From Brachypodius melanocephalos (taxonomy: Eukaryota > Chordata > Aves > Passeriformes > Pycnonotidae), in contig VZSR01001479.1 in assembly GCA_013398615.1 (NCBI GenBank), positions 14,219,064-14,283,063 of the forward strand: a stretch of DNA of 64,000 nucleotides, read 5' to 3'. Every line of letters begins with the position of its first letter. Position 1 is the first letter of the stretch. The translations under genes were made by a program, and so were the position numbers. Below the pieces are notes generated by a model that made no database searches, was not told the DNA's origin, and saw only the letters and a list, made by a program, of their open reading frames with translations. Positions 50,901 through 64,000 of this stretch are shown in pieces.

Positions 50901-52712
50901 GCACGAATGAAACCTCCAGGCCAGAATTTGGACAGACTGTAAAACAGGAATTTGATGGAGAGAACAACTGGACTTTTATGGGATTTGGCTGGGATTTGTT
51001 TACTAGGTTTTTTCATCTATTTGAGTAAATGGTGATGAGTGCAGGGTCCTACACTGCTCTCTGTTGACTGCTTCATTCTTTACATCCCACCCCCGACCCC
51101 CACGCGCCCCCTCCCCCCCAAAAAAGCTCAGTAATTCCTGGTTGTCTTCACCTCCTTCTCCATAGCCCTGGCAGAACAGAAGGCTGAAGCACTGAAACGT
51201 CCCTTTATATTTGGATATGAAATATTGTGTGCATTGAGCTGCTTCTACAAATAACAATACTTTTATGATAACATTTTGGAGCTAGAAGAGTGTGAGCATT
51301 TCTTTTTGTTTCAGGAAATTGTTATCTAAGGAAAAGCTAAAATTAGAAGTGATATGGGGAGCGTTGTGTATGGTGACTTTTTTTTGTGGGGGGGAGTGGT
51401 GTGGTTGAGTTTTGGGTTTGGTTTTTTTAAAAACAGCAGCTCTCCTAATAGATGAATCATGTGGGTGTGACTTATGGCACTTGATAGCAAGCAGTCTGTC
51501 TGAAGGTATATATATGTGTAATAAGATTACTGGGATCATTTAGAAATTATTTCGAACTACTGAAACATGAACTTAATCTATTGTAAATATTTGTTACTTA
51601 TTATCTAATATATCAAAATATATTTGGTTAGAGTTAGACAAGTGAAGGTAAGATATAAAGTGCAAATTTTGAACAATGGGCTAGCAAGCCCTGGAATAGC
51701 TGTAGATGCAGTTGGTGAATATTTTCTGTAAAAACAAATATTTTCTTGAAAAATAATTTTCCAGAGCATGAGGGAAACAAGAGCTAGTGTTCTAGTTTTA
51801 GCTAGACTAAAATGAAGAGATAGAGTTGAGAAATTGTCAAGACATATGGAGACTGCTGAAACATTTTAGATTGGGCTTCATTTGTAAAAGGTTTCCTACG
51901 TTGCACTATGTTGTTAATTGAAAACCAGATGTTTTAAATTCATTTGAGTGAGACTTAAGTAATTAATAGTCTCTTGTTAATTTAAGAGATTTTTCTTTTT
52001 TCTTTGTCTTTCTTTTCTGGTGTTAGACTTAATTGGGTTTTTTTCCAGAACTTTGCTGTAGCGAAGTCTACAACACAAATACATGTGTCTGGTTTGGTGG
52101 CTTGACCTCAATCAGATTCGTGTCTTCCTTTCATCAGAAATCTTCAAATTTATCTGTTAAACTAAAATGTTAGGTATTCCTTTTACACTATTTACAAGAC
52201 CATCATCACTTAAAGCCTTGAATTCAAAGCAATCCCAGTCTTTCAAAAACTGCAGTTGCTTAGACAAGTTACCAGGTCTGATGAAAATACTTAGTCGTCT
52301 TTGGCCTGGGTTAGGCAGGAAGTGTGACTTGGCAATGACAAAGGTCTTCTCTAGCTTTGGTTGTGTGAACAGCTTTTTAAAGACTGTGGTATAATTGAAA
52401 ACACAGCAATGCAGGCCCTCCATAACCCCTCACTGGCTCCTGACACGACAGACAAGAAAGTCAAAATATGGGTGAGATGAAAACAGCATGTTTAGAGAAT
52501 TTCTAACTTGTTCTCAAAGGACTGATAATTTCAGAGCCATGTTCTCGAAAACCTGCCTGCATATGCTGAGAGATAGAAATGTTTGCCTTTCCCAGGAAAG
52601 CTATTGCTGGAAGTAGCAGATATAGTAATATCTTGAAATATAGTTAACCCAGGTGATATCCACCTTTGGCCTAGTATGTATGTTTTCTTTATGCAGTCGG
52701 CTTCTGAATCCC

Positions 52713-52726
52713 ATATATATATATAT
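52713..52726. repeat. Short (AT)n repeat in EPAS1 intron 1
   Basis: Seven AT units in AT-rich DNA, unremarkable apart from its regularity. Confidence 0.8.
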
Positions 52727-55700
52727 TATTTAATACACAGGAGGTGGTTTCATGAGTGGTTTCAGTTTAAGAACCCAGTTCGGTGGCCTTAATAAGTGCC
52801 ATGAAATCTTCAAAATGTGCCCTATTCTTCCCTTCTTAAAAGGGAAAGCTGGTGCTAATTTCTTGTGTCAGTGGCCTTATGAACTTTTTAAAATCTGTAT
52901 GGGAAAACATCTATTAAGGGCTCATAATTTTGGTGCAAGTTATCTGAGAGTGTTCAGAATTTACTGTATAATATTTTTCATTTAAAACATGTTCGTGCTC
53001 TTGTAAGATAAATATTTGCTTAGGTAATAAGCTGAAGCAAGTATGAAGTGGGATGTTATTAGGCAGCTTTTATAAAGGTCGTGGAAGTATGCTTTAAAGA
53101 ACATTCCTTGTATTTTGTTCCAACATTAGCATATCTAAGGTATTTACTGCCGTAAAAAGGGGCTTAAACTCTTGGTATCACAGCTGTAATCGTTTGCACT
53201 TGCATTTGTATGATAAACTACAAAGCAATCCTATTCAGCCATTGTGTTTGGGACATTCTCTGGCTGCTGTTGGTCTTCAGGCCCTGCCTGTTAATTCACA
53301 ATTGTATCACCCTCTCTGCCAGTAAATTCTAGGTATTATTGGGTACTTACTGTCAAAGATCTTTGAGACATGAGAAACCACCCCACTCTGTATTCCTACA
53401 ATTGTAAATGGGGAATGTTGCTAGGAATGTGCCCAGCTTTTGGCTGCCTGTGCAACTTGTATCCAGAAGTTGTTGCAAATAGCAAAGTATCTTCTGAGAT
53501 GATAAGCACTGTTGTTCCTGGTTAGATTTTTTTGTGGCCTTATGATGAAATAACAAACTCCTTAGCTGATGGCAATGACAGTGTCTTCAGACTCTTAGGT
53601 ATTTATGGCGAATATTGACTTAAAGCTGATAGGAAGTTTACTTAGAACAAAAATGGCTTTTGAGTGATCTATGGAATGTCAGCGTCATACTTGGATGTGT
53701 GAGAAGAAATTCAACATTAAATGGGTTTATTATGCCACAACTTCTTAGGCAGAATTTCTCCAGTATACAAATCTAGTGACCAGTTACAGCTATATTCCAC
53801 TCCAGGATTTTTTTTTTTCTTTTTTTAAGGTCTCAGTTGCCTCCACTTTGTTTCATAACCTGTGAGAGAAGATTGCAAATTGGTGAAAGTGCTTTTGGTA
53901 TTTTCCTATCGTTTTGATTATTCTGGAAAAGCTGCATTTGTCTGATTCGGTGAAGGTGGAGAGCCTTTGGGAAAGGGTAAGCATTTTGGAATAGCCTCTG
54001 CGTATTGCCTTCACCATAAGGAATTTGGAAGAACAGTGAGGCTCTGCCTACCCCTGGCTTTTCCCATTCCTCCTCTATCTCAAAGGAAAACCATGACAAA
54101 TGCAGCTCTTGGTTTGCTTCTTCCAGATATCCCCATATTGACCTGGGAGACACAATTCCCGTTGTCCTGTAAGGTTGTCATGCACATCGGAGGATGCAGA
54201 GGGCTGGAATTCACCAGTTCCTGCACATGGGATGACTGACTTTGGCTTGCAGAGGAGGCAACCAATGCCTCATCTAACCAAGACAGATAATTATGCTTGG
54301 TCTTAACAAAACAGTGTTGCTTACACTTTTAAGGGAAGGTAGACATTTGGGGATGTTGACCCCCTTTATTGCTTCATGCAGCACTTTTATGTGTGAGATC
54401 AGGTGGAAGATGTTGCATTTCACTGAGGGAACATAGCTTGGTTCAGCTGCGGGTGGGCTGGTTTTGTGCTGCAGCTGTAAGATTATCAGTTTGTGTTAAT
54501 AAATCTGGTTCTTGTTCTTTTTCCCTGTGAGTGATTTGAAGGATGTGTTTATTGCCGTTACTAATCAGAGGGACGTTTTTATGGGAACATCCTTTCTGTG
54601 CTCAAGTTGTCTTAGTGCTTCTACTGGCTTTTTTACGTAACAGCAAAGCCGTATTTATGTTCCCAGTGATTCACAAAAGGGGACTATCCCGTTTGCTTAG
54701 GCATGTGCTGGCTTGAAAATGAAATAGAAGCAAGTGCAGATATCTTGAGGGAAACTTAATGCTGGTGTTTCGAAACAGCCATTATTTCCCGTTTAAGAAA
54801 AACCAACCCCCCAACCCTACTTTTGTTTGTCAGCTGCATGACTGGCCTGAACAAAGCCTCTCTGGCATGGGGACCTGGGCCAAAGCGCAATGAGGCTGAA
54901 TAAAATCATGTTTTGGATTCTGTCTCTTGAGCTTGTTCACCACTCTCAGTAGAGCTGGCTGTGAAAGTCATGTCTGGTTGCTGACCTGGCTGCTGAGCAA
55001 CAGCTTCAGCAAGTGGGTCTGGCCTCTGCAGTTGCTTCTTCTGTCTCCCTTCCTCTCCACACCCTCTCCAAAAGCCCCTTGCTCGGCCTGGCTCTTTGTT
55101 CTACCAGGTACTCGAGGCATTGCATTGATCGTGTAGCCTGGACAGTGTGGTGTGACTGGTCACTGTAGTTATCCTAGCCCCCAGTCTGGAAAAATGGGAT
55201 GGTAGTACATCCTTCCTTCCACCCTTTGTGTGTCTTATTTATTTAAAGTGTAAACTTTTTAAAATAGGGACTTTCTATTTCCATGCCTAACACAATACTG
55301 TAGATAAGTTGGCAAGAATCTTGTAGAATAAACCTAACTTGAAAACGCTTTAGTAGGAGGTTGTCAAGTGGAAGGAGTTTGGTTATCTCTCACTCCTATA
55401 TTACCTGGTTAATTGCTTTCTTTACTGCAGCACTCCATATTATCCCTCAATATGTAGGTTACACCCACGTGCTGACGGGTGACCCACGCCTTGGTTTGCT
55501 TCACCTTTGAATTTGTCCTCCTGTCATATAAGATCCATGTGCAATTTAGACGCCCCAAGCAATTGAGAAGGTGGGGGTGTTGGTGGCGGCAGCAGGAGAT
55601 TGCGACACCCTGAAAGCATCCCAGAGATGATAAAAACCCTTATTCTTTCAGATTTCATCACTGAGCAGGCAGGTGAGCAACCCATGGGGCAATAAGAGTG

Positions 55701-58700
55701 GAAAGGAGGGTCTGACCATCACAAAAAACTGGTCTTTTCTGCAGATGGGGAGTTCAGCAGGGTTTCTGCCAGCAGTCATTCACTCTCAATTTCTTTGAAC
55801 CGAGAGCTGTAAGAAAGTAGAAGAATGCTGACATATGGGGTTAATGTGACATGGGTTTAAAGGTCAGCATGTGCAATCCCATTCACAGAGACTGAATCCT
55901 GTGGATCTTCATTCAGTTAAGGTTTCTCTTGCCAGGATGGGCCTGAAGACAGAGCCCACACAGGATTTAGCGTAAAGAAGAAACAGTGAGAAAAGCCTAA
56001 CATTTTAGACAGACTTGGCAGCTTTGCACGCTGTGTGAGCAGGCCCTGAAGAAGATAGTGCAAGAAGCCGTGTTATCTGTATAACACTTCTTTCCCTTTG
56101 CCTGCCAAATCTTAGGACAACATCCCCCGCCTCTCAAGCCTAAATGTCACTGTAAACATGGTGTAACTAAATTCCAGCTCTTCAAGCAGCAGATATGAAG
56201 CAATGAATTAGAGTGACCAGCAATATTGCTTTCTGACACTTTTAAAAAGAAGTGTTTTAAAGGAAGCAGGTGACAGCAAATGGTGCTTTATTCAAATAAG
56301 AGCTCTGCTAACCTAGGGGATAAAATGAGCAGGGAGTAAAGTCTGCATTGCGGGTCACACTAGGGATTTTGGGTGCAGTGATGGCTAATGTGGAGCAGAA
56401 GCCCACCTAAAGGCAGAGCTGAAAGAAGAAGAGCGCCTGCCACCTGACCTATTAAAACCTTTTAAGAAGGTTCACTGCCAACGTGAAGTCATTATAGAGC
56501 ATTCCTTCAGAGGGAGTCATGTGATGAATACAGTTCAAATATAGAATGATTTCATGTTATGCTGCATATTTGAGTAGGTTACAGCCATGGAAAGAGCCTA
56601 CTGAGGCATTTGTTGACCTGTGCGCTCCTATTGATTTGGTTTCCTAAGTTAATCTTTGTACTTTAATTAACAGTTGGAGTGCTCTGGTTTTTGTACCAAA
56701 AAACCTCCATGTCCATAATTTCTAGAACTTCTATCAAAATGGAGTTCAATTCCTGCCTCAGACCTCTGGTTACTGTTTTGTGAAAATGCCTTTGAGGAAA
56801 AGAAAATGTCAGCTGTGTGTGATTCAAACCTTCACCCCTCTTAAAAGAGGGATTCATGATCATTTCACTTCAGGTCTTAGTGGATTAAGCAAATGAAATA
56901 CCTTTGTAAGATATGGTAAGGTTCTTATACTGTTACTTGTATAGGAAGTCAGTTCTGATTTACACTTGTAAGAAGGAATATTTGGTGAGCAAATGTATTT
57001 CAGTGCAGTCTGTTTGCCCATATACCAGATGTTTTAGTGAAGCTGTGGAATATGAAATCAATGTACTGAAGGAAAATAAAGAGAAGGCCTCAACCTAGAG
57101 ATATACTTTCTACTGAGAGTCAAAACATCTCCTCCTCCACCTCAGAGGAAGTAAATACCTTACTGTGCTTGCAGTTGTAGGTATATTATAGTTTGCTGTA
57201 GCTGAATATGAATTGCATGTAGGAAGTCTGGAGAAGGATTATGGCTCAGTGAACTTGGAAATCAAAAGAAATTTTAATAGATGATGAGACAGTGATTAGA
57301 TGAATTATCCTCTTCTAGCTTGTTTTTTTAAGGGATCAAGGTTTACATGGTTATAATGTGTCTACCTCCGTTTCTGACAGAGCTGTAGAGATCTCAAGGA
57401 TATTCAGTAACTGGGAGTAGGTGTCGTAATGGCTGCAGGGAAAAGTTGCGACCACAAGTCCATTTCCCTGTAGAGATGAAAGACTTTCTATGGCTGAGGA
57501 AGTGCAGGTGCCAGCCAGCGACATGCTTGCAGCTTGCTGTGCCACAGGTTCCAGGATCCACTAGGAGTCTGCAGAATCCAAAATAGTGTGTTTTTGCTAG
57601 CGCCCTTGTTGGCACAACAGCTTGTCGCTTTTGTAGTGTGGGTCACTAGTTAACCCTTGTGGTGTTTTAAAAACTTACTGTGCGCTATTTGCCTTGCTGT
57701 TTGGCAGAAATAGGTACAGATAAATTGCTGTTCCTTACTCTGGGCATTTCTGAGTGTTTTAGCATGCTTAGACCTTACTGGTTTTGGATGAAGAAACTGC
57801 TGTGCTACTATGATTAATACTAACACTCAGTACTGAGGGCAATTGTAGACTGGCCACATTAAAACCACCAATGTCTACTTCACTCAAGTCTTGAGAAGTG
57901 CAGCTAGACTTGTTTCTGCTGGATAGGAATCTCTGACTTCAGCTGGAGAAACAACTGCACTTCTCAAAGCTATAACTCTGAATCCGGCTGTAGAAAGATC
58001 TGTTTTGGTTGGAGAGGCCCAACTGAGTGTGCGTTGGTGTTGATTGTTGGGGTTATGATTAATTTTGGGCATTGTTATACTGGCAGTAACAATGAAGGCA
58101 TTGTCACCACTAACATTTTCACTTTCCTGTGTTGTTGCAGTGCTTGTTTAATTATTTTTGCAAGAGCAGTAGGTTATGGGAACCTTTTCATGTGCAAACC
58201 GCGTTGAAGGTGGGAATCTTCTGTTAAGAGTTGCGTATTTTTATTGTTCTCATAAGCAAAGGTAACAATGAAAACTTTTAAAATTGGTTCATTGGCTTTG
58301 GCAATTGGTGTCTACTGAAGATCACTTATACTTCTCAGAATCACTTCCTCCAGTTGAGGCAGTACTACTGTTTGGTTTTTGTTTGTATTATGTATTTGCT
58401 GGAAGGAGAGTGCTATTGTGTGTTTTTTGAGGGTGATTACAAACATAAAATAGATTCTCTTGAGAACGCTTTGTCTACTCTCATCACAATTGGTAATTGT
58501 TTTGTGTTGTGTAAGACTGCATGCTGTGCTTCTAATTTGGCAGTATGTGTGCGTGAACCTAAAACTGGATTTCCACCTCCAGCGTTTTATCACTGGTGTT
58601 TTAAAGGTGAATCCTGGAACAAAGCATAAAACCCCTCTGAACTCAGGTATTGCAGACGAGGGATGTTTACCAAATTAAGGCAGATGTTTTCACTCATTTG

Positions 58701-59439
58701 GGAAATCAAGTTTGCTTCCTTTTAATGGATGTCTTCACCAGTTGGGAACCTGTGTGAGGTAGCTTTCAAAAATGAAAAAAAAAACCCCAACCCAACCCCC
58801 AAAACAATTACTTTTGACGTTGAAGCAGACTAAAATAGAATAGTTATGTGCAAGGTGGGTGTCATCCTTTTTCACCAAGTGTATTTCCAGAGGTCATTCC
58901 AAAATGCCAAGGGAAAAGGAATCCATAATCCTCACATATCCTATTAGCAGAGAGCCTTGAGGTAGAGATGGGCAAGATGTGTGGAAAAAATGAGGCTTCT
59001 GCCAGACATTTTCTTTGTAGGTCACTTATTGTAGTTGAAATTACAGGGAGTGTAAGAGCAAGTGATCTATTACCAAAGCCATGAAAATAAACCATTTGCC
59101 ACTTCTAACAAGTGTTGGACCAAAATATGCCTCAAATTTTAAAAATAAATGAAAACTTGGCAAAAAGTAAGACCCGGCTTTATCTGCATTTCATCAGGTA
59201 CATGGCGTCCTGGAACACAGCCCACTGGCAAAAGCGTGGGGAGTGTTATCCTTTGCAGCACTGGGAATGTTCTCTGCTGAATTTGGCGCCAATGACCGAG
59301 CTTTGCTTGTTAGCTGAAGTTCACACAGACTCCTTGCCAGGCCTGCCCAGAATGCTGTCTCCTCTGACTTCCTGTGGTCTTGCATAATATTTCCTTGCTT
59401 CTTGTATAACTGCGGCTCATTCTGGTCACTGCCTGGTTT

Positions 59440-59770
59440 ATACGGTCGACTTTTTAAAAGGCCAGTGCTGCAAACGTGCAGCTGAGCCATGTCAGTGGCA
59501 GGAGGCGTCCCGGTGGTGACGCCAATGGAAGCGCCCTTCCACGGGGAAACCGCCGGCAGCGGGGGCGTGTGTCAGGGCCGACATGTCTGAAGGCAATAAA
59601 GTTGGCTGCTGCAGCCTCGTGACGAGATAAGCGTGAGGCACAGCTTCAGATTGACTGCACCTTTGAAATATGTGCCGCTGTTGCTCTGATTCCTGTAACA
59701 AATATAGGCGCTAATTCGGGATGGGGGAGGCAGCACACGAGGAAAGCGCCTTTTCAGAGCGCTCTGAAAT
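59440..59770. promoter_or_regulatory. Candidate intronic hypoxia-response enhancer or alternative promoter
   Basis: This block is clearly richer in CpG than the intron around it. It holds three HIF-type RCGTG cores: ACGTG at 59474-59478, GCGTG at 59565-59569 and GCGTG at 59631-59635. The third directly follows a GATA motif (AGATAA, 59625-59630), and a CACAG motif follows at 59639-59643. RCGTG with a nearby CACAG is the layout of the EPO enhancer. A TGACG (59517-59521) abuts a CCAAT box (59522-59526), and CTCGT-G-ACGAG forms a near palindrome at 59616-59626. No exon or reading frame is recognisable. Function is inferred from motif grouping only; the motifs are short and some will occur by chance. 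Confidence 0.45.
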
Positions 59771-61082
59771 TCGTGCTATCCCTCAGTTAGAAGTCCATTT
59801 GCCTTGAAAACATGCTCCACATATCCAGAGTGTTGAAGACAATGCTAGGGATTTCAGGAAGGAGTTTCAGAAGACAGTATTTTCATGGTGATGGTTTTTA
59901 ATGCTTCCACACAAGTTGTTTCTGTGGTTAAAATATGCATTAATTCTGTATTACTGTTGAAGCAGGTGTATTTAATAATGTTTACCATTTACTAGCCTAG
60001 ATTATTTCTATGTGTTTTGAAAGTGTATTTTATAGCAGCTTGTGCATTGTCACAGCGTTTATGCTGATTATTTTTTAAATATTTGTGTTTGCACATGTAG
60101 CTATGCATAGGACACCGTGTGTACTTACAGAGCTTTGTCAGTAACTCATTCTCAGAAAAATGCTTGTCTAACTTGACACTTTCTACACAGTTTAAACACA
60201 GTTTTCAAACTGTTACTCATGTGCTTTGGCAGACCTGTTCCTGGCATGGCTCTGAAAAGCTGAAGAGTAGAGATGACAAAATAGTCACTTCAGTATGTTT
60301 GTAAACTTACTCAGTAGACTGTACTGATTTTTTCTGTTATTTAGTTCCCAGGTCATGTATGATCTTCCAGTTAAATATCTGCTTTGAGGAAACAGAATAA
60401 TCATTTTAAGGGAAAGCATTAGAATTGACTTAGTCATCACAGTTATATGAGATTCTGTTTAAATTGTCTCATACCATCATCTTTTCCATGAATCCAGGTT
60501 ATTCAGTTGTCATAGAAAGAGTCATGCTGCCTACACATGACTTCTTGCAACACTATGTTTTAATCTGATTAATTTAGTGGAAAATAAACTTCTACTGGTT
60601 AGTGTGTGTCATGAGACAGCTTTCTTGGTCACTTAAAGGCTGTAGTCTGGTTTATTACCTTGTATTCTTAGGATCAACATTTTAATGGCTACAGTCCAGC
60701 AAATACCATACTTGGAGAATTGTCAGAGTAACAGGATGGTGGTACTACTGCCATCCAGCAAATCATTTTATGGTGTTGGGAATATGAGCACTTCTTGGAG
60801 GCATGCATTACATGTACTGCATTTTTGACAGAGGGATGCAAGGCCAGAAATCCTAGTATGGCTTGACCAAACAACTCTAGCAGCATGCATGATTGCCAGA
60901 TAAACCAGGTTAACCTGAACATGTTTCGACCAATGATGGAGAAAAGCAAGAAGCCTACTCCTCAGTGATGGGTTTGGAGTCTTGGATAAGCCATGCAAAT
61001 ATGAATTGTATGGTTGAAGTAGACTGATGCTGGGGCTGGCCTTAGGATTAGAGAAGACGCTTAAGAATTGTAAAAGGTGCTG

Positions 61083-61101
61083 GGCTGAGCACTGCTCAGC
61101 C
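61083..61101. repeat. 19-bp palindrome in EPAS1 intron 1
   Basis: GGCTGAGCA, one C, then TGCTCAGCC, a perfect 9-bp inverted repeat with a one-base centre. It lies 25 bases before a CAATAAAG that could serve as a poly-A signal. It could be a dimeric protein-binding site or chance. Confidence 0.7.
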
Positions 61102-64000
61102 AGCTGGAGATCACAATTCACTGTCAATAAAGATGGATTTTCTCTCTAAATGGAAGCTATTAGAGAGATACTTTAGGACCTGACAGTCCATTTCTTTTAA
61201 TAAGTATATGTTCCTCCTATGTACATAATTTTAAGTGATTTCAGAAAAATTGTTTTGCTTATAACGTCAGAACTAGAAATTTACTCTGCATATAGAGTAA
61301 CAAGATTTAGAAAAGTTCTAAGTTTTCTTATACAAAAAAGATGGGCTGAGCCTTAGTCCTTCTTTCAGCAACGTTAAAAAGGCACACATGCTCTCTGAAT
61401 CCAAATGTAGCCAAATGTTGGAGAGATCCATGGTCACATGGGCATGTTCGCTTTTCCTTTTTTTTTGATGATTTAGAAATGTGCAAATGGGCAATGCAGA
61501 AAGTTTGAGGGTTTAATCCTCAGCTGTACAGGCAGACAGATCCCCACTGCATTCAGTGGGAGTTTTGTCCCAGTAAACAGCTCGGGATTGTTCCCTTGTA
61601 TCCATGTCTAACTGTGGATCTCAGTGAAGTAAACACGTGTGTAGCTGTACGCGTTAATCTGCTCTCAGAGCCGGGAACACCCTGTGTCTCTCGCGTCACT
61701 GGGGACATGGCCACACCTGGAGATTCATGCAGGCTCGTGTTAAGGACACCAATGGCCCATCCAACGTGTGTTCTGCCACAGGAGAGGAGTGATAGGAATC
61801 TCTGGGGGTACAGCAGCCTCCGTCACTCGGCTTTTGGTGCGTGGAGATACTGCTCTCCTTTGGAGGGTGTGTTAGGGCAGATGCACGCTTCCAAAATGCC
61901 TGTGCTCACAGATAAAGCAGAAGGGAGCAGCTTGCCTGACACCCAGTATTTTCAGCCTGCATGCCTGCTCCTTCCTGAAGCTGAAGAGCTTGCTTGATGT
62001 TTCTCAAGCTGAGCTTTTACAGAGGCAGGAATAAACTTCTCATCCAGGGAAGAGTCTGTAAAAAGGCTAGCTGGGAACAGCAGAAACACGGCTGTGCTCA
62101 CAGTGCCAAAGAGCACTGGAGTGCTTTTTGTGAGCTGTATGTTGCAGCTGGCAGAGTGGCAACACCTGTGAACCTCTTTTGCAGGCAGTGTGCAGGGGGG
62201 AATGAGAGACTTCTCATGCAGGTACTGCTGTTGGGAGAGAGTTGCTGATATTAGTTTAGTTTATTCTTATAATTTAAAGTTTTTTTAATGGCACTCGCGC
62301 AGAGGTTGTAGTCTATCAGCAGGGAAAGCCAACCTTGTGACACTACAGCAGAACACACCATGTCTCATTCAATGTAACTTGTGTGCTGTCATTGGGGACC
62401 TGTGCACATGGGGGAATGCTGTAGGTGTGTAACAACGATTTTAATGTATTCTATATAATCCAGTCTCATTAAGTACTGAGGACCTCAGGAGCTTTGGAAG
62501 AGCTTCTCCTACTGCCTGATGTAGTAATTCAGTACACTTAGCCTCTCAGAGGATAGGTCTAATAACAACAATTAGTACATTTGGATGTTTAAGTATGCTT
62601 AAAAAGCTTAAATGGATGTGGTTTGAAAAAGTGAAATGAAAGAACAGTAAAATTAACATTAAAACCCAGCATATGCTATGGTGAGGAAGTATAGTATTAG
62701 CCATACTACAAAAAATAGAGATCTGAAATGGTTCCTGGTTGACAGATCTGTCAGAAGTGGATAGTAAATGTTAGCTGTTGCTTATGCTGTATTGGTTTGG
62801 GGATTTTTTTTTTTGAGATTTTTAAAGCATTAGGGTACGATGGGGATGTGGAGTTGTGCAATACAAATTATGAAAATGCATAAATTTTTCAAAATATTAA
62901 CATCAGAAAGAGTGATAACATTTTATGCAGTGTTCAGACTTAAGTTTCTCTAAATAGGAAACCAATCCTCTCCCTTTTTTTTTTTTTATTTGCTTTATTA
63001 AGTAAGTATGGGAACATTTTTGGAAGAACTTAATGCAGAGGGAGCTTTAACAGAAGACAAGAGGCACACTTTTTCTTCTGCTCTTACTAGAGCCCCTGCA
63101 GGCTTGGTGAAGTTGTCTTTTTGGGTGGAGGTGACATTTGCAGCACTGATGCTGCCTGGGGGCTGGGAAGGAACCCAGGGGCTCTGCCCTTCCTGCGGAG
63201 AGAGCTCTGTTCAGCAGCGTGGCTTTCTCCTGCTGTAGGCTGCCGGTGCAAAGGGAGGGCTGGCAGGACAGGACCAGGAGCTGTGAAGGCTGATGAGCAG
63301 CTCTTGGCTCCTGAATGTGGTGCTGGCTTACCCCAGCAGGCAGTCTCAAAGGGTTCTGCTGAGGTTTGGGGAGTGCTGAACTTCAGTCCCCTCGTAGCCC
63401 CTGCAGGAGGTTTGACCAGACTTTCCTGGGGTCAGTGCTCAGGGAAAGGCTGGGAGGCAAGGAGGCACGGAGAACGTTTTGGGGAAGCATCTCTGCTTTC
63501 TGTGTCCTCCTTGAAATGTCTGCTGATTGAAGTGGGCTGATGGGAAGGTGCTGGGCTACATCAACCTCTCACGTTGCCTGACAGGGATATTGCTGTGTGT
63601 TCCTCTCTAGGCAAGGGTACACCAAGAGGACAGAAAGGGTCGATGAAGGCCCAAACCCAGCTTTACTTTCATTCTATCCAAATCAACAGCAAAACCCACT
63701 CCTCCACCCCTTCCCACTGATTTCAGCATCCATACATTCTTTTTGACCAGACATCTCATAGTTGTATATCTCATATGTTATTTTGTGTATGAACCAACTT
63801 TTACTCTTATGTTTAATAGATAAGGGTTCTTATGAAATTCTGGTTTGCTTTTTGTTGTTGTTTGTTTTCCCCAGGAAAACAAACATTTGGTACTAGCAAC
63901 CATAATTATTACATGCCAGTTACTCAGGCTTTTCACCAAATTACATGTGGTTGTTTCCACAGCAGAACACGTTTTTACATACCCCTAGCACAACTCTAGC

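Larger units (their letters stand above)
44986..64000 (+). other. EPAS1: EPAS1 intron 1 (5' portion, at least 19 kb)
   Basis: The intron opens with the GTGAG donor after exon 1 and runs to the window edge. I searched by eye for the exon 2 bHLH sequence (basic region followed by ...ETEVFYELAHELPLP...) and did not find it, so exon 2 lies beyond 64000. A very long first intron is normal for this gene. Visible contents are a CpG-rich patch with a protein-like open segment (45502-45681), a dinucleotide AT run (52713-52726), an opposed pair of RCGTG cores near 55466-55489, a CpG-enriched block with three RCGTG cores and a GATA site (59440-59770), a palindrome at 61083-61101, and T tracts. I recognised no CR1 or LTR copy in these 19 kb, unlike the upstream intergenic DNA. 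Confidence 0.85.

Noticed and set aside
63000..64000. Possible EPAS1 exon 2 at the right edge
   Set aside because: No bHLH basic-region codons are seen; the frames present are unrelated to HIF proteins.

Overview
The window looks like vertebrate, and specifically bird, nuclear DNA. It has long gene-poor stretches, a single sharp CpG island, 3'-truncated CR1 LINE copies with typical avian tails, and one solo LTR of a type I associate from memory with songbird genomes. A passerine is therefore the best guess. I see no bacterial or viral gene layout, no tRNA or rRNA gene, and no CRISPR array. Most open frames here are short, overlap on both strands, and match nothing I recognise.

The one gene I can name with confidence is EPAS1 (HIF-2alpha). 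Its first coding exon lies on the + strand at 44960-44985. It encodes the family's invariant N-terminus MTADKEKK plus two bases of the next Arg codon, and it ends at a consensus GTGAG donor. The exon sits in a CpG island of about 1.5 kb (roughly 44040-45620) that is interrupted by a 283-base run of N. The 5' leader carries a complete iron-responsive element at 44797-44828, with a CAGUGU loop, an unpaired C, and the extra unpaired U on the 3' side that is known from mammalian HIF-2alpha. This links translation of the oxygen-sensing factor to iron status through IRP binding. The leader contains no upstream ATG.

Layout: 1-44040 is intergenic and has no exon I can identify. It holds a solo LTR (12357-12994), four CR1 fragments (about 20355, 24929, 29245 and 32822), simple repeats, a possible 3'-end-like segment near 29640-29870, and a moderately GC-rich block at 18040-19490. 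44040-45620 is the EPAS1 promoter and exon 1. 44986-64000 is the 5' part of a very long intron 1; the bHLH-coding exon 2 is not in the window. Within the intron, a CpG-enriched block at about 59440-59770 has three RCGTG (HIF-binding) cores. One of these abuts a GATA motif and is followed by a CACAG ancillary motif, as in known hypoxia-responsive enhancers. It is a good candidate for an intronic hypoxia or iron-linked enhancer or an alternative promoter.

I did not find an obviously new system. The items most worth checking are the avian IRE, the intronic HRE/GATA cluster, two protein-like open segments (45502-45681 and 33392-33568), and a 12-bp perfect hairpin at 27921-27948.
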